Notes under the pieces: generated by a model
Seen by the model: the letters and a program-made list of their open reading frames with translations, nothing else
Told to the model about the DNA's origin: nothing
The model's database searches: none
Shown: positions 42,438 through 50,184 of the stretch, piece by piece
How positions within the stretch are numbered: position 1 is the first letter of the stretch
Layout: the number at the start of each line of letters is the position of its first letter
Source of the DNA: a bacterium
GTDB lineage: Bacteria > Armatimonadota > JACIXR01
Length of the DNA: 50,184 nt
NCBI GenBank assembly: GCA_014360465.1
Contig: JACIXQ010000007.1
Location: 1 to 50,184 of the forward strand
Reading direction: 5' to 3'
Translations under genes and position numbers: made by a program

Positions 42438-45035
42438 TCAATCAGCAATTTTTATCTTCAATGTAACTACACCATAAGGTTCTATCCTAACTCTTAGAGG
42501 TTCCAAAGAAAGAGGTTTATCGCCTTTCTCCCTTTCTAATAAATCGCAGAGCGCCGCTTCCTTAACCTTGGCTGGAATCCCTATCGTAGCGATTGTCTGT
42601 TTTCCTGCCTTCTCCAGTAATCTGATGACGAATTCGTTTTCCTCCCCATATTCAGCTCTCTTAATGGTGAGAAGCCTCACATTTTCTGGCTCAACGCTTA
42701 TAAACGATTCCTCTGCTTCTGCCCGCAAGGCTTGATATCCTGGTAGCGGTCTTGTGTTGTAAAGGGAAGGCAGGCAGAATTCGCTGGCGAATTTTTCCTG
42801 CCCCACCGGGTCAAAAGAATCGTTTGTGGTTATCGCATATTCAAACTGGAAACGGTCAGGCATCGGATAAGGACTTCTCATAAAGGAAGGCGGTTCTTCC
42901 TCTACTTCCGGGGCATTTAAAAGGATAGAGAAGAGAACTGGATCTCTATCGAGCTGATGCTCAGCCCAGCGTGGTTTTCCAGCAAGCCAAAGATAAGCTT
43001 GGCGGGAAGATATTACCACCCCATAACTGTCCCCTTCTCTTAGCTCTATCCATCTGTTCGCCGGCAAGGTGCTTATGGTCTGGGGAGGAAGGTAATCATC
43101 TGGCACGAGCCTCGCATGCAATGGACCATCAACTCTCAGGACCATCTTCTCCCTGTCAATGTTAAAGGGGAAGGAAAGGAGGAAGGAGTCTCCATTAGAG
43201 AATCGCCCGCTCTTTAAATCAAGGGTATCGGCTATCTCTATTCTTTTTATTCCTTTATACAGCCTTATCTCCGTTTTCGCGAGAGGACAATCCTCACGCT
43301 CAACGATTATCCTTTCCATTAATTCTCCCTTCTCGCATTTTATCCTACATTTCTCCCCACCAGAAATCGCTTTCCTCACTGCTCCGATATAGGTCTCGCT
43401 TGTCTTGCCTTTCAAGAGCTCATTGAACCTGTAATCGCCATTTAAATTTAGCAGTTCCCTGTTAGCTGTTTTATCGTAGATGGAGCTGATGATTCCATCT
43501 GGATTTACATAAACTTTATAAAATTCATTCTCAATCGTTAAATCCTCGCTTCGCTTTGGTTTGGAGGTGCCTTCCTTTTTCTCAATTTTAAGGAATTTAT
43601 ATCCAAAAGAAGGCAATTTCAATTTCAGAAGAAAGGTGCTTTCATCAACCATCTCGGAAGGTATTTGCTCCCCTGTTTTGTCATCCATAAAGATTAATTG
43701 ATTGCCCTTAAACTGTTGAGGGAGATTAAACCAAAGTATTTCTTCCCTTTCCCAGGGTAGAGGATTGAAGATTATCGGCTTCTCATTGCTGACAGGCATA
43801 ATGCGAAGTGCGAAATCAAGGATATTGCTAGCGGAGGCATAAGCCTCTTCAGCAACAAATAGGGATTCCCACTCCCCCTGCTTCACCTGTTCCCTTGTTG
43901 CCCCATAATCCTGTGCTACTCCTCCACCAGCGGTATGCTCATCGTATTGCCATATAGCGTTCCAGCCCTTTTCTAAATCCTCGCCAGGATATGGAAGGCG
44001 ATATTTCATTTTGAAAATGCTGGAAAGCGTCTCGGCTACTGGTAGGTATTCTTTCGCCCAGCGGGAGAGGATATTGCCATAACCAAGGGAAGCTCTCACT
44101 ACCTCCCATAATCCCGACCAGTCTCCCCTATAACGGGGAAGTGTTTCTGTTTTTATGCTTTTCTCTATATGGGAGAAGAATTCTTGAGGATTTGATAGGA
44201 TAATTCTTGGCTTTTTCCCTTGGGAATTCCAATGTCTTATGCAGGTGAGAACGCCCGCTGCTCCGGTTGAATCAAGATTATCAAGAATGGAGGCAAGGAC
44301 GATTACGGCATTATGTCTATAGCCAAGATTTTCCAATTCCTCAAGTTTTTTCTTCATTTTCTCATCCTGTTCCGTTAGTTTCCCCGCATCAAAGTGGCTC
44401 AATCCCCAGTCCATAGCCTCAATATAGGAGGGGCTTATCCAGGTAAGCACCTTTGCTCCCCCATCACCTTCCCACCAGAAGGGGATATCCTTAAGGGGAA
44501 TATCTGCTCCCTTGCCGATGAAGGAGTTTATTCCCGTCAGGAAGTACTTTATTCCACTCTCCTTCATTATCAGTGGGTAAGCTATGGTGTATCCAGGAAC
44601 ATCGTTTTGAATAGCTACAGCGGGCATATCAATTCCGAGCTTTCTACAAATCTTGTAAGTGGGATAGAACAAGCGGCAAGCTTCTTCAGAGGAGAGAACA
44701 CCGGAATGGAATGTTGCAGGAGCAGCAGCGAGGTATATTCTTCCTTCTAAAATCAACTTCTTAAGTTCATCTAATTTCTTCTTGTCATTTGTTCTTTTGA
44801 GCCATTCTCCCAATTGCCAACTTGTTTCTATGGTCCATTTGAAGTCGGGAAACTGCTTACAAAGCTCAATGGCGTGGTCAATGCAGTGTTTGTAGCCGAT
44901 GCCAACCTCGTTTTTTGGCCAGTTGAAACCGATATCAAGGTGGGTGAAGGTGATGACATAGATATCGTTGATTTTTGAATAGGCAGGGATGGAGAGGAAA
45001 AGAACAAGGATAAGAAAGATTGGGAAGATATCCAT
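42438..45035 (-). CDS. Exported GH38-type alpha-mannosidase
   Basis: An 865-residue exported protein (signal peptide MDIFPIFLILVLFLSIPAYS). The N-terminal alpha/beta domain opens DIYVITFTHLDIGFNWP with the zinc ligands His 32 and Asp 34. AIQNDVPGY gives the probable nucleophile Asp 144, and a QYDEHTAGGG segment supplies a later His. GH38 C-terminal beta domains follow (FNPLPWEREEILWFNLP, and RIEIADTLDLKSGRF, and PLHARLVPDDYLPP). The family cleaves alpha-mannosides. A GGGGG ribosome-like site lies about 10 bases before the ATG. It follows a prepilin gene by 66 bases containing a strong hairpin, so both are probably transcribed from the pilin promoter. Export and the divergent nucleophile motif leave the exact substrate open. 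Confidence 0.87.
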   Translation of the reverse strand: MDIFPIFLILVLFLSIPAYSKINDIYVITFTHLDIGFNWPKNEVGIGYKHCIDHAIELCKQFPDFKWTIETSWQLGEWLKRTNDKKKLDELKKLILEGRIYLAAAPATFHSGVLSSEEACRLFYPTYKICRKLGIDMPAVAIQNDVPGYTIAYPLIMKESGIKYFLTGINSFIGKGADIPLKDIPFWWEGDGGAKVLTWISPSYIEAMDWGLSHFDAGKLTEQDEKMKKKLEELENLGYRHNAVIVLASILDNLDSTGAAGVLTCIRHWNSQGKKPRIILSNPQEFFSHIEKSIKTETLPRYRGDWSGLWEVVRASLGYGNILSRWAKEYLPVAETLSSIFKMKYRLPYPGEDLEKGWNAIWQYDEHTAGGGVAQDYGATREQVKQGEWESLFVAEEAYASASNILDFALRIMPVSNEKPIIFNPLPWEREEILWFNLPQQFKGNQLIFMDDKTGEQIPSEMVDESTFLLKLKLPSFGYKFLKIEKKEGTSKPKRSEDLTIENEFYKVYVNPDGIISSIYDKTANRELLNLNGDYRFNELLKGKTSETYIGAVRKAISGGEKCRIKCEKGELMERIIVEREDCPLAKTEIRLYKGIKRIEIADTLDLKSGRFSNGDSFLLSFPFNIDREKMVLRVDGPLHARLVPDDYLPPQTISTLPANRWIELREGDSYGVVISSRQAYLWLAGKPRWAEHQLDRDPVLFSILLNAPEVEEEPPSFMRSPYPMPDRFQFEYAITTNDSFDPVGQEKFASEFCLPSLYNTRPLPGYQALRAEAEESFISVEPENVRLLTIKRAEYGEENEFVIRLLEKAGKQTIATIGIPAKVKEAALCDLLEREKGDKPLSLEPLRVRIEPYGVVTLKIKIAD

Positions 45036-45066
45036 TTAGGCGCAAACCCCCTTTTATAAGATTTTT

Positions 45067-45092
45067 GGGCGAGCCCCTTTAGGGGCTCGCCC
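45067..45092 (-). promoter_or_regulatory. Strong intercistronic hairpin between pilin and GH38 genes
   Basis: GGGCGAGCCCC, a four-base loop and GGGGCTCGCCC form a perfect 11-bp stem. Neither strand has a U-run after it, so it is unlikely to be a full intrinsic terminator. A 3'-end stabiliser for the pilin message or a partial read-through attenuator fits better. Confidence 0.7.
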
Positions 45093-45101
45093 AATATTAA
45101 C

Positions 45102-45866
45102 TCACGGGGACTGCGGATTGAAGAACCTATCACAATCCTGGTTTATGCTTCTCCAGTGCATCCATTTAGCGTGTCCATCGGCGAAAACGAGGTTTGAACC
45201 TCCGCTGTGCCTGGCGCTTTCGTCAGTTTGGTTGCCGGGATTACAGGAAGCGGCACAGGAATTAGCCCAGATAATCTGGGAAGCACAGCCGTTGGGCATA
45301 ACGGAATCGCCCGCTACGACCAACTCTGAGGGATGAGATATGGAGGAAAGGGAAACGCCGCCCAAAGGAGGGATGCCTCCTCCCCCTCGCTTTATGTATG
45401 AGAAATCCCAGTAGGAGACAACCCAGTAATTGAAACCAACATCTATCCAGTGACCTGCCCACTCCACAGGGCAGGGTCTTCCCTTGCCGCCCAACGAGCG
45501 GGTAAGGGGGTCCCTCATTCTACCTATATTCCCTTCCGCAACTACATCGGTCATATCTGCCGAGGGGCAATCGTAAACAGCTATGTTCTTCACATATGGT
45601 TGTATCTTAGCATGGACTGAGAACAGCGGGTCGTCCGCCTGAGCGCCACTCCCACAACCCCAGCAGCCGAGGAGAGGGAACTTCTCATCCCAATCCTGCA
45701 CATACATAGCAAGCGCCTGCCCTAACTGTTTCATATTGGAAAGGCAGGCAGTCTTGCGGGCTTGTTCGCGTGCCCTTGAAAAGACGGGGAAGAGGATAGC
45801 AGCAAGTATGGCGATAATCGCTATCACAACTAACAATTCAATCAATGTAAAACCTTTCCTGCGCAT
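45102..45866 (-). CDS. Type II/IV prepilin-like protein (DUF1559-type)
   Basis: The 254-residue protein has a textbook prepilin leader: MRRKG before [24 protein letters not shown], cleaved by prepilin peptidase between Gly and Phe. It is followed by [31 protein letters not shown], typical of pseudopilins from Armatimonadota and Planctomycetes. The C-terminus ends with the [20 protein letters not shown] motif (H-x9-DG). Cysteines in the middle ([24 protein letters not shown]) suggest disulfides or metal binding. AAGGAGGT precedes the ATG by eight bases. It is a single copy here with no assembly genes in the window and lies upstream of an exported mannosidase. Confidence 0.92.
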   Translation of the reverse strand: MRRKGFTLIELLVVIAIIAILAAILFPVFSRAREQARKTACLSNMKQLGQALAMYVQDWDEKFPLLGCWGCGSGAQADDPLFSVHAKIQPYVKNIAVYDCPSADMTDVVAEGNIGRMRDPLTRSLGGKGRPCPVEWAGHWIDVGFNYWVVSYWDFSYIKRGGGGIPPLGGVSLSSISHPSELVVAGDSVMPNGCASQIIWANSCAASCNPGNQTDESARHSGGSNLVFADGHAKWMHWRSINQDCDRFFNPQSP

Positions 45867-45932
45867 TCGTTTTACCTCCTTTTTTAAAATTTTTTGTACT
45901 TCCTGGTTCTAAAAAATAAAAACCTTCCTTTG

Positions 45933-45947
45933 TTAAAATAGCTTCAT
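45933..45947 (-). promoter_or_regulatory. Four-codon leader ORF upstream of the pilin gene
   Basis: ATG-AAG-CTA-TTT-TAA on the minus strand has a perfect AGGAGG (45960-45955) seven bases upstream, so ribosomes should load here. It lies about 70 bases before the pilin ATG. An overlapping ATG-CGA-TGA is also present. A real leader peptide is plausible but unproven. Confidence 0.5.
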
Positions 45948-45954
45948 CGCATCA

Positions 45955-45982
45955 CCTCCTGTTAAATTTTATCAACAGCAGG
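45955..45982 (-). promoter_or_regulatory. Leader hairpin that hides the leader ribosome site
   Basis: CCT-G-CTGTT pairs with AACAG-G-AGG around a 10-base loop (eight base pairs, one G-G mismatch), covering the AGGAGG of the leader ORF. Such a structure could respond to temperature, a protein or a ribosome. Confidence 0.45.
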
Positions 45983-46004
45983 GACCTTCTCTTTTCTTAT
46001 TGAA

Positions 46005-46033
46005 ATTATACAAAATTAAGATAATTAAAGCAA
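46005..46033 (-). promoter_or_regulatory. Promoter of the pilin-GH38 unit
   Basis: On the minus strand TTGCTT (46033-46028) and TATAAT (46010-46005) are 17 bases apart, leaving a leader of about 130 bases to the pilin ATG. Confidence 0.7.
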
Positions 46034-46041
46034 GCGTTTGC
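46030..46041 (-). promoter_or_regulatory. LacI-family-type operator
   Basis: GCAAACGCTTGC (minus strand) is a near-perfect palindrome with the central CG and A-A-n-C-G-n-T-T arms of LacI/PurR/CcpA operators. The wider TCGCAAACGCTTGCTT matches the PurR-type consensus ACGCAAACGTTTGCGT at 13 of 16 positions. It overlaps the -35 box, so a bound repressor would block RNA polymerase. Confidence 0.55.
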
Positions 46042-46192
46042 GATTAAAACAAATCTAATTTTACGATTCTTAATTGCCCTAAATAAGTATGGAGCTCAAG
46101 CGCCAAGAGAAGTTAGGTGTGGCTAAAAAAGCAAAGTGTATTAAAGGTCAGATTACCTTGGAGAAGAATTTAGAAATGGATTCTACAGGCAA

Positions 46193-46222
46193 TTGCCATA
46201 ACACCCAAATTTATGATAGAAT
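46193..46222 (+). promoter_or_regulatory. Probable promoter of rplI
   Basis: TTGCCA at 46193-46198 and TAGAAT at 46217-46222 are 18 bases apart. The rplI ATG follows at 46259 behind AGGGAGG. The rest of the 45867-46258 divergent region holds the pilin control elements and no gene. Confidence 0.5.
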
Positions 46223-46258
46223 TAAATTAAACGAAAAGAACAGGGAGGCAAGGCTCTT

Positions 46259-46705
46259 ATGAAAGTTCTTCTGCTAAAAGAAGTGCCCGGTCTTGGTAAG
46301 CAGGGCGACATCAAGGATGTCTCTGATGGATATGCCCGTAACTACCTGATTCCAAGAGGATTAGCTGAAGAGTTGACAGAAGGAACAATGAAATCACTCC
46401 AACAGCGACTGGAACAGCTTAAAAAGAAAGAGGAACGGCTGAAAAAAGAAGTGGAAGCGGCGATTGAAAAACTCAAGAACGAAAGACTGGTTGTTCCTGT
46501 GGCTGTCGGAAAGGATGGAAAACTCTTTGGTTCTATTGGCAACAAGGACATCGCCCAACTCCTTGCAGAGAGGGGGATAAAGGTGGATAAGAGGGATATA
46601 GAGATGGATTCTCCTCTCAAACACATCGGTGTTTTCCAGATTCCCATTAGAATGCCGACGGGTCAGCGGGTGGAGATAACTGTGGAGCTCGTTCCCAAGG
46701 AGTGA
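46259..46705 (+). CDS. rplI: 50S ribosomal protein L9
   Basis: The protein starts MKVLLLKEVPGLGKQGDIKDV, then DGYARNYLIPRGLAEELT, the L9 N-terminal pattern. A long charged helix (LQQRLEQLKKKEERLKKE) joins it to a C-terminal domain with GKLFGSIGNKDIAQLL. At 148 aa it is normal length. It stabilises the L1-stalk region. AGGGAGG precedes the ATG, and dnaB begins five bases after its stop, a common pairing. Confidence 0.97.
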   Translation: MKVLLLKEVPGLGKQGDIKDVSDGYARNYLIPRGLAEELTEGTMKSLQQRLEQLKKKEERLKKEVEAAIEKLKNERLVVPVAVGKDGKLFGSIGNKDIAQLLAERGIKVDKRDIEMDSPLKHIGVFQIPIRMPTGQRVEITVELVPKE

Positions 46706-46709
46706 AAAG

Positions 46710-48131
46710 ATGAAAGAAGATACATTGCTGGGGAAAGTTCCACCTCAAAGTTTGGAAGCGGAGCGAGGTGTTCTCGGCTCCATACTTTTGGACCCTGCGA
46801 GCTTACCACGCGCTTTGGAGATTCTCCAACCGACGGATTTCTATTGGGACATCCATCAGATAATTTATAAGGCAATTCTCTCCCTTGAGGCGAAATCTCA
46901 GCCGATTGACCTCGTAACAGTTGCTGAAGAACTTCGCCGCCTCGGACAGCTTGATAGGATTGGCGGCACGGAATATCTTCGCCTCCTTCTTGATTCCGTC
47001 CCTACCTCTGCCTACATAGAACACTATGCTCGCATCGTCCAGCAAAAGGCAACTCTTCGCAACCTTATAACTACCTCCCAAGAAATAGCAGCAATGGCTT
47101 TTGAAGAAAAGGAAGAAGTTGATACCATTTTAGACAGGGCGGAAGGATTGATTTTTCAGGTGGGGCAAAGACGCATTTCTCGTCCTTTTGAGCCAATCAA
47201 AAACATCCTTGAGGCTGAGTTTGAGAGGATAGACGAGCTTTATCATAAGAAGAGGCTCACTACAGGATTGCCAACAGGCTTTTATAATCTTGACCTCGTA
47301 ACAGCTGGCTTCCAGAAATCCGACCTCATCATACTGGCAGGAAGACCCAGCACAGGGAAAACCGCCCTTGCCCTTAATTTCGCCGAGCATGCCGCACTTA
47401 ACGAGGAAGTGCCGGTGGGTATTTTCAGCTTGGAAATGTCTAAATCTCAAATAGCCCAGCGATTGCTATGCAGTGTAGCCCAGGTGAACCATCATCTCGT
47501 CCGCACGGGCATGCTTAAACCCCCCGATTGGGAGAAAATAATAGAGGCAATCTCAAGGCTATCAAATGCTCCAATCTATATAGATGATACTCCCGCAATC
47601 ACAGTGCTTGAGATGCGGGCTAAAGCGCGAAGATTGATGTCGGAGGTAAATTTGGGGTTGATAATAATAGACTATCTCCAATTGATCAGGTTTGAAGGGA
47701 AAGCGGAGAACCGCAATCAAGAAATCTCCGCCATAGCTCGTTCGCTAAAGGCTTTGGCGAGGGAGCTCAATGTCCCCATAATTGTCCTCTCCCAGCTATC
47801 CCGTAGAGTGGAAATGAGGGAGGATAAGCGACCTATGCTTTCTGATCTGAGAGACTCTGGTTCCATTGAGGCAGAAGCCGATGTTGTTATGCTAATCTAC
47901 CGCCCAAGCATCTATGAGAAAAAGGAGAAATCGGGAAAGGAGGACCTTGAGAAAGAATTGGAGGAATCACGCGAAAGTATCGAGCCGGAGACGGTGGAGC
48001 TCATTATAGCCAAGCAAAGGAGCGGACCTACAAAGACAATCCAGCTCCTTTTCGTTCCTAATTTTACTCGCTTTGAGGAAATAGAAACCCGTTATTCAGA
48101 AGAGGATTTCGTCTCTGACGATGATTATTAA
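46710..48131 (+). CDS. dnaB: Replicative DNA helicase DnaB
   Basis: Hexameric helicase that opens the replication fork. The N-terminal domain shows PPQSLEAERGVLGSILLDP and GGTEYLRLLLDSVPTSA; the RecA-like domain has LTTGLPTGFYNLD, the Walker A GRPSTGKTALALNFAEHAA, GIFSLEMSKSQIAQRLLC, LIIIDYLQLIRFEG and LSQLSRRVEMREDKRPMLSDLRDSGSIEAEADVV. At 473 aa it is normal. No intein is present, although dnaB is a frequent intein site. Confidence 0.98.
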   Translation: MKEDTLLGKVPPQSLEAERGVLGSILLDPASLPRALEILQPTDFYWDIHQIIYKAILSLEAKSQPIDLVTVAEELRRLGQLDRIGGTEYLRLLLDSVPTSAYIEHYARIVQQKATLRNLITTSQEIAAMAFEEKEEVDTILDRAEGLIFQVGQRRISRPFEPIKNILEAEFERIDELYHKKRLTTGLPTGFYNLDLVTAGFQKSDLIILAGRPSTGKTALALNFAEHAALNEEVPVGIFSLEMSKSQIAQRLLCSVAQVNHHLVRTGMLKPPDWEKIIEAISRLSNAPIYIDDTPAITVLEMRAKARRLMSEVNLGLIIIDYLQLIRFEGKAENRNQEISAIARSLKALARELNVPIIVLSQLSRRVEMREDKRPMLSDLRDSGSIEAEADVVMLIYRPSIYEKKEKSGKEDLEKELEESRESIEPETVELIIAKQRSGPTKTIQLLFVPNFTRFEEIETRYSEEDFVSDDDY

Positions 48132-48153
48132 TGATGAGGAGGTACGAGGAGCC

Positions 48154-49428
48154 GTGAAGCTACTGATAGTTGGCGGAGGCGGAAGAGAACACGCTCTTCT
48201 CTGGAAGCTCGCCCAGGATAATCCCAAGGGAGAACACTTTTCAGCCCCGGGAAATGCGGGAATGTCCAAACTTTCCCAATGCCTGCCCCTTAAAGCCGAG
48301 GATGTGCTGGACATCGCTGAGTTCGCTTCAAAAGAAAAAATAGATTTCACGATCGTTGGTCCCGAAGCTCCCCTTGTCGGTGGAATAGTTGATGAGTTCA
48401 AAAAGAGACGGTTGAAGATATTTGGTCCCGATTCACAAGCTGCACTGCTTGAGGGAAGCAAGGTCTTCGCCAAATTCCTTATGCGCGATTTTGGCATCCC
48501 CACAGCATCGTTCGAAGTATTTGATGACCCCCGAAAGGCGAGGGCTTACATAGATAAGGTTGGCGCACCAATCGTCGTTAAGGCGGATGGTCTCTGCGCC
48601 GGTAAGGGTTCCTATGTCTGCAAGACCAAGGAAGAAGCTTATCAGGCGATAGAGGAGATTATGGAGCAGAGGATGTTCGGTTCAGCGGGAGATAAGGTGG
48701 TTATAGAGGAGATGCTTTCGGGTGAGGAAGCCTCTTTTATGCTTCTCTCCGATGGTGATTACCTTCTTCCCCTCCAACCTGCCCAAGATTACAAGAGAGC
48801 ATATGATAACGATGAAGGTCCCAACACGGGAGGTATGGGTTCCTATAGTCCTGTTCCCGTCTTCCCTCCATCCCTCCAGGAAGAGGTGTTGGAGAGGATA
48901 GCCTATCCTACTATCAGAGCTATGCAGGAGCGAGGAACCCCTTTTGTCGGAGTGCTTTATCTGGGGCTCATGCTAACGACTGAAGGACCGAAGGTGCTGG
49001 AATACAATGTCCGTTTTGGAGACCCTGAGACACAATCGGTCCTGCCCCGAATGGAAGGTAGTCTCTTGGATGCGCTCATAGCAGCGGAGGAAGGTAGGTT
49101 GAGGGAGATTGAGATACGGTGGCGAGAGGAAAAATGTCTCTGCGTTGTCATTGCTTCTGGAGGGTATCCTGGCAAATACGAGATTGGAAAGGAAATAAGC
49201 GGTCTTGATGAGGTAGAGAAGTTGGAGAATATCATCGTTTTCCACGCTGGAACAAAGAATGTTGATGGAAAGGTTGTTACAGCAGGTGGTAGGGTTTTGG
49301 GAGTTGTCGGTCTGGGCAGGACTTTCAGGGAGGCAAGAAAGCGAACTTATGAAGCCATTCAGATGATAAAGTTTGACAATATTTTCTACAGAAGGGATAT
49401 AGCTCAAAGAGTTGAGGAAAAGGAATAG
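48154..49428 (+). CDS. purD: Phosphoribosylamine-glycine ligase
   Basis: PurD makes glycinamide ribonucleotide from phosphoribosylamine, glycine and ATP in purine synthesis. Motifs: KLLIVGGGGREHALLWKL at the start, DFTIVGPEAPLVGGIVDEF, FGPDSQAALLEGSKVFAKFLM, the ATP-grasp loop VVKADGLCAGKGSYV, LLPLQPAQDYKRAYDNDEGPNTGGMGSYSP (split by short gaps), and YNVRFGDPETQSVLP. The frame opens earlier at 48121 inside dnaB. A GTG at 48154 gives the standard N-terminus, and an AGGAGG lies 11 bases upstream with another AGGAG closer, so I chose the GTG. At 424 aa it is normal. Confidence 0.96.
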   Translation: MKLLIVGGGGREHALLWKLAQDNPKGEHFSAPGNAGMSKLSQCLPLKAEDVLDIAEFASKEKIDFTIVGPEAPLVGGIVDEFKKRRLKIFGPDSQAALLEGSKVFAKFLMRDFGIPTASFEVFDDPRKARAYIDKVGAPIVVKADGLCAGKGSYVCKTKEEAYQAIEEIMEQRMFGSAGDKVVIEEMLSGEEASFMLLSDGDYLLPLQPAQDYKRAYDNDEGPNTGGMGSYSPVPVFPPSLQEEVLERIAYPTIRAMQERGTPFVGVLYLGLMLTTEGPKVLEYNVRFGDPETQSVLPRMEGSLLDALIAAEEGRLREIEIRWREEKCLCVVIASGGYPGKYEIGKEISGLDEVEKLENIIVFHAGTKNVDGKVVTAGGRVLGVVGLGRTFREARKRTYEAIQMIKFDNIFYRRDIAQRVEEKE

Positions 49429-49439
49429 GATATATAGCT

Positions 49440-50184
49440 ATGTGTTCCTTTGAGATTGGTTCTATAACAGCTAAAGGTGGTTTCGCTAACGAGCGAGCTA
49501 TCTGTCAGAAATTTAACAACTGGAGAACAGACCCCGAAGCCCAGACCTGGCTGAGAATTATGGGGTACAAACTGGAGTGGATAGACACTCTTGAAGCAGT
49601 TCAGATACCTACGAGAATGAAGAGGGAGGTAGTAGAAAGATTGGGACTTTCGGAACCGTATGAGGACTTAATGAGGTTTAAGAAAGCCGATGCCCAGGTA
49701 CGATTGGTGATAAAGATGGGGAGCATAACGAGGGTCGAGAACCTTTCTTTAAAGAAAGCAAGCGCCGATTCCGACTATAATCAGGTTGATAAAAGATGGG
49801 TGGATGCTTACAAGGAAATGTGGGGTTTTTCTGAAGAGGTAGCATTTGGTTTGAAGCTTTTTACTGGAGAATTGAACCCTGCCCATTACCCGGATATCAT
49901 CAAAGTAGAGCATCTAAGAGATAGCAGGAGGGTCTTTTTGGACGAATTGCCGATTGACTTAAGGGAGAAAATCATAGAGTTTTTCCGAAATAATAAAATC
50001 CTCGTTGTTTCCGATATCATTAAGGGCAGGGGTGGACTTTCTGTTGATTGGATGCTGGTCACTCGTTATGACAAGGAACGAGATACAACAACCTGGACTT
50101 TGAAAGATATCAATACAGCTATGAACTTCTTTGGCTCTGGAGAAGTAGGATTGTCTCCCAAGGGAAGTTTATATATTGGGCGCA
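49440..50184 (+). CDS. HinP1I-like type II restriction endonuclease, 3' end cut by window
   Basis: A frame from the ATG at 49440 stays open to the window end (248 codons). It reads SITAKGGFANERAICQKFNNW near the start, then KASADSDYNQVDKRWVDAY, KLFTGELNPAHYP, RRVFLDELPIDLREKIIEF, NKILVVSDIIKGRGG, and ends NFFGSGEVGLSPKGSLYIG. From memory this is the pattern of R.HinP1I (recognises GCGC), which has the same KGGF/NE, NQxDKxW, FTGE and GSGxxxLSPRGS segments and ends with an RKGGD motif lost here. The nuclease core is probably around KADAQVRLVIK and ENLSLKKAS. The insert near residues 57-75 makes it longer. The matching methylase should lie beyond the window. It starts 11 bases after purD. Confidence 0.78.
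   Translation, partial: MCSFEIGSITAKGGFANERAICQKFNNWRTDPEAQTWLRIMGYKLEWIDTLEAVQIPTRMKREVVERLGLSEPYEDLMRFKKADAQVRLVIKMGSITRVENLSLKKASADSDYNQVDKRWVDAYKEMWGFSEEVAFGLKLFTGELNPAHYPDIIKVEHLRDSRRVFLDELPIDLREKIIEFFRNNKILVVSDIIKGRGGLSVDWMLVTRYDKERDTTTWTLKDINTAMNFFGSGEVGLSPKGSLYIGR

Noticed and set aside
46710-48131. Possible intein in dnaB
   Set aside because: The coding sequence is uninterrupted and of normal length across the Walker A and H4 regions.

Overview
The window looks like part of a bacterial chromosome, probably from a thermophilic, carbohydrate-degrading lineage near Armatimonadota or 'Candidatus Fervidibacter'. That placement is an inference. It rests on the DUF1559-type prepilin with its short basic stretch and H-x9-DG C-terminus, the many secreted glycosidases with signal peptides, the NamZ, MttB, VanW and alpha-2-macroglobulin genes, and the AGG/AGA-rich, AT-leaning codon use. 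No rRNA, tRNA, CRISPR array, insertion sequence or prophage was seen.

Layout. (1) 1-5527, minus strand: the 5' part of a secreted protein, then a tightly packed operon read from a near-consensus promoter at about 5500: RecU-like nuclease, zinc-ribbon/TPR membrane protein, exported TPR protein, queH, GH51 arabinofuranosidase. (2) 5528-6246: a gene-poor gap. (3) 6247-17362, minus: a six-gene sugar operon (rhaB, Dph6-like ATP pyrophosphatase, GH4, a GH39-like clan A enzyme with a CBM9-type module, a GH42-like enzyme, NamZ). (4) 17648-22564, plus: the conserved housekeeping operon ffh-rpsP-khpA-ylqD-rimM-trmD-rplS-lepB-yraN, starting at a TTGACA-N16-TATAAT promoter that leaves almost no 5' leader. 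(5) 22877-28971, minus: a duplicated pectate-lyase-3-type beta-helix protein, an MttB-family methyltransferase, a PQQ-like beta-propeller protein and a 59-codon small ORF. (6) 29074-39810, minus: VanW, a large thioester alpha-2-macroglobulin and a polytopic membrane protein, and upstream of them a pair of exported proteins. One of that pair reads like a bacterial version of the vitellogenin/MTP N-terminal lipid-transfer module. (7) 40138-42227, minus: DUF5320, Mrp/ApbC and a metallo-beta-lactamase-fold protein, behind a strong promoter overlapped by a Fur-type operator. (8) 42438-46041, minus: a prepilin and a GH38 alpha-mannosidase, with a LacI-type operator, a structured leader holding a tiny ORF, and an intercistronic hairpin. 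(9) 46193-50184, plus: rplI-dnaB-purD, then a HinP1I-like restriction endonuclease cut by the window end.

How the genes fit together: the exported glycosidases (GH51, GH39-like, GH42-like, GH38, beta-helix protein) would break down plant-type polysaccharide. GH4 and RhaB would process the released sugars in the cytoplasm, and NamZ would add peptidoglycan-derived sugars. The pilin-mannosidase unit suggests a sugar-controlled surface or secretion component.

Most promising for novelty: the vitellogenin-like protein and its neighbour (36031-39810), the pilin leader and operator, the Fur-type control of the Mrp operon, and the hairpin that raises the question of where mrp really starts.
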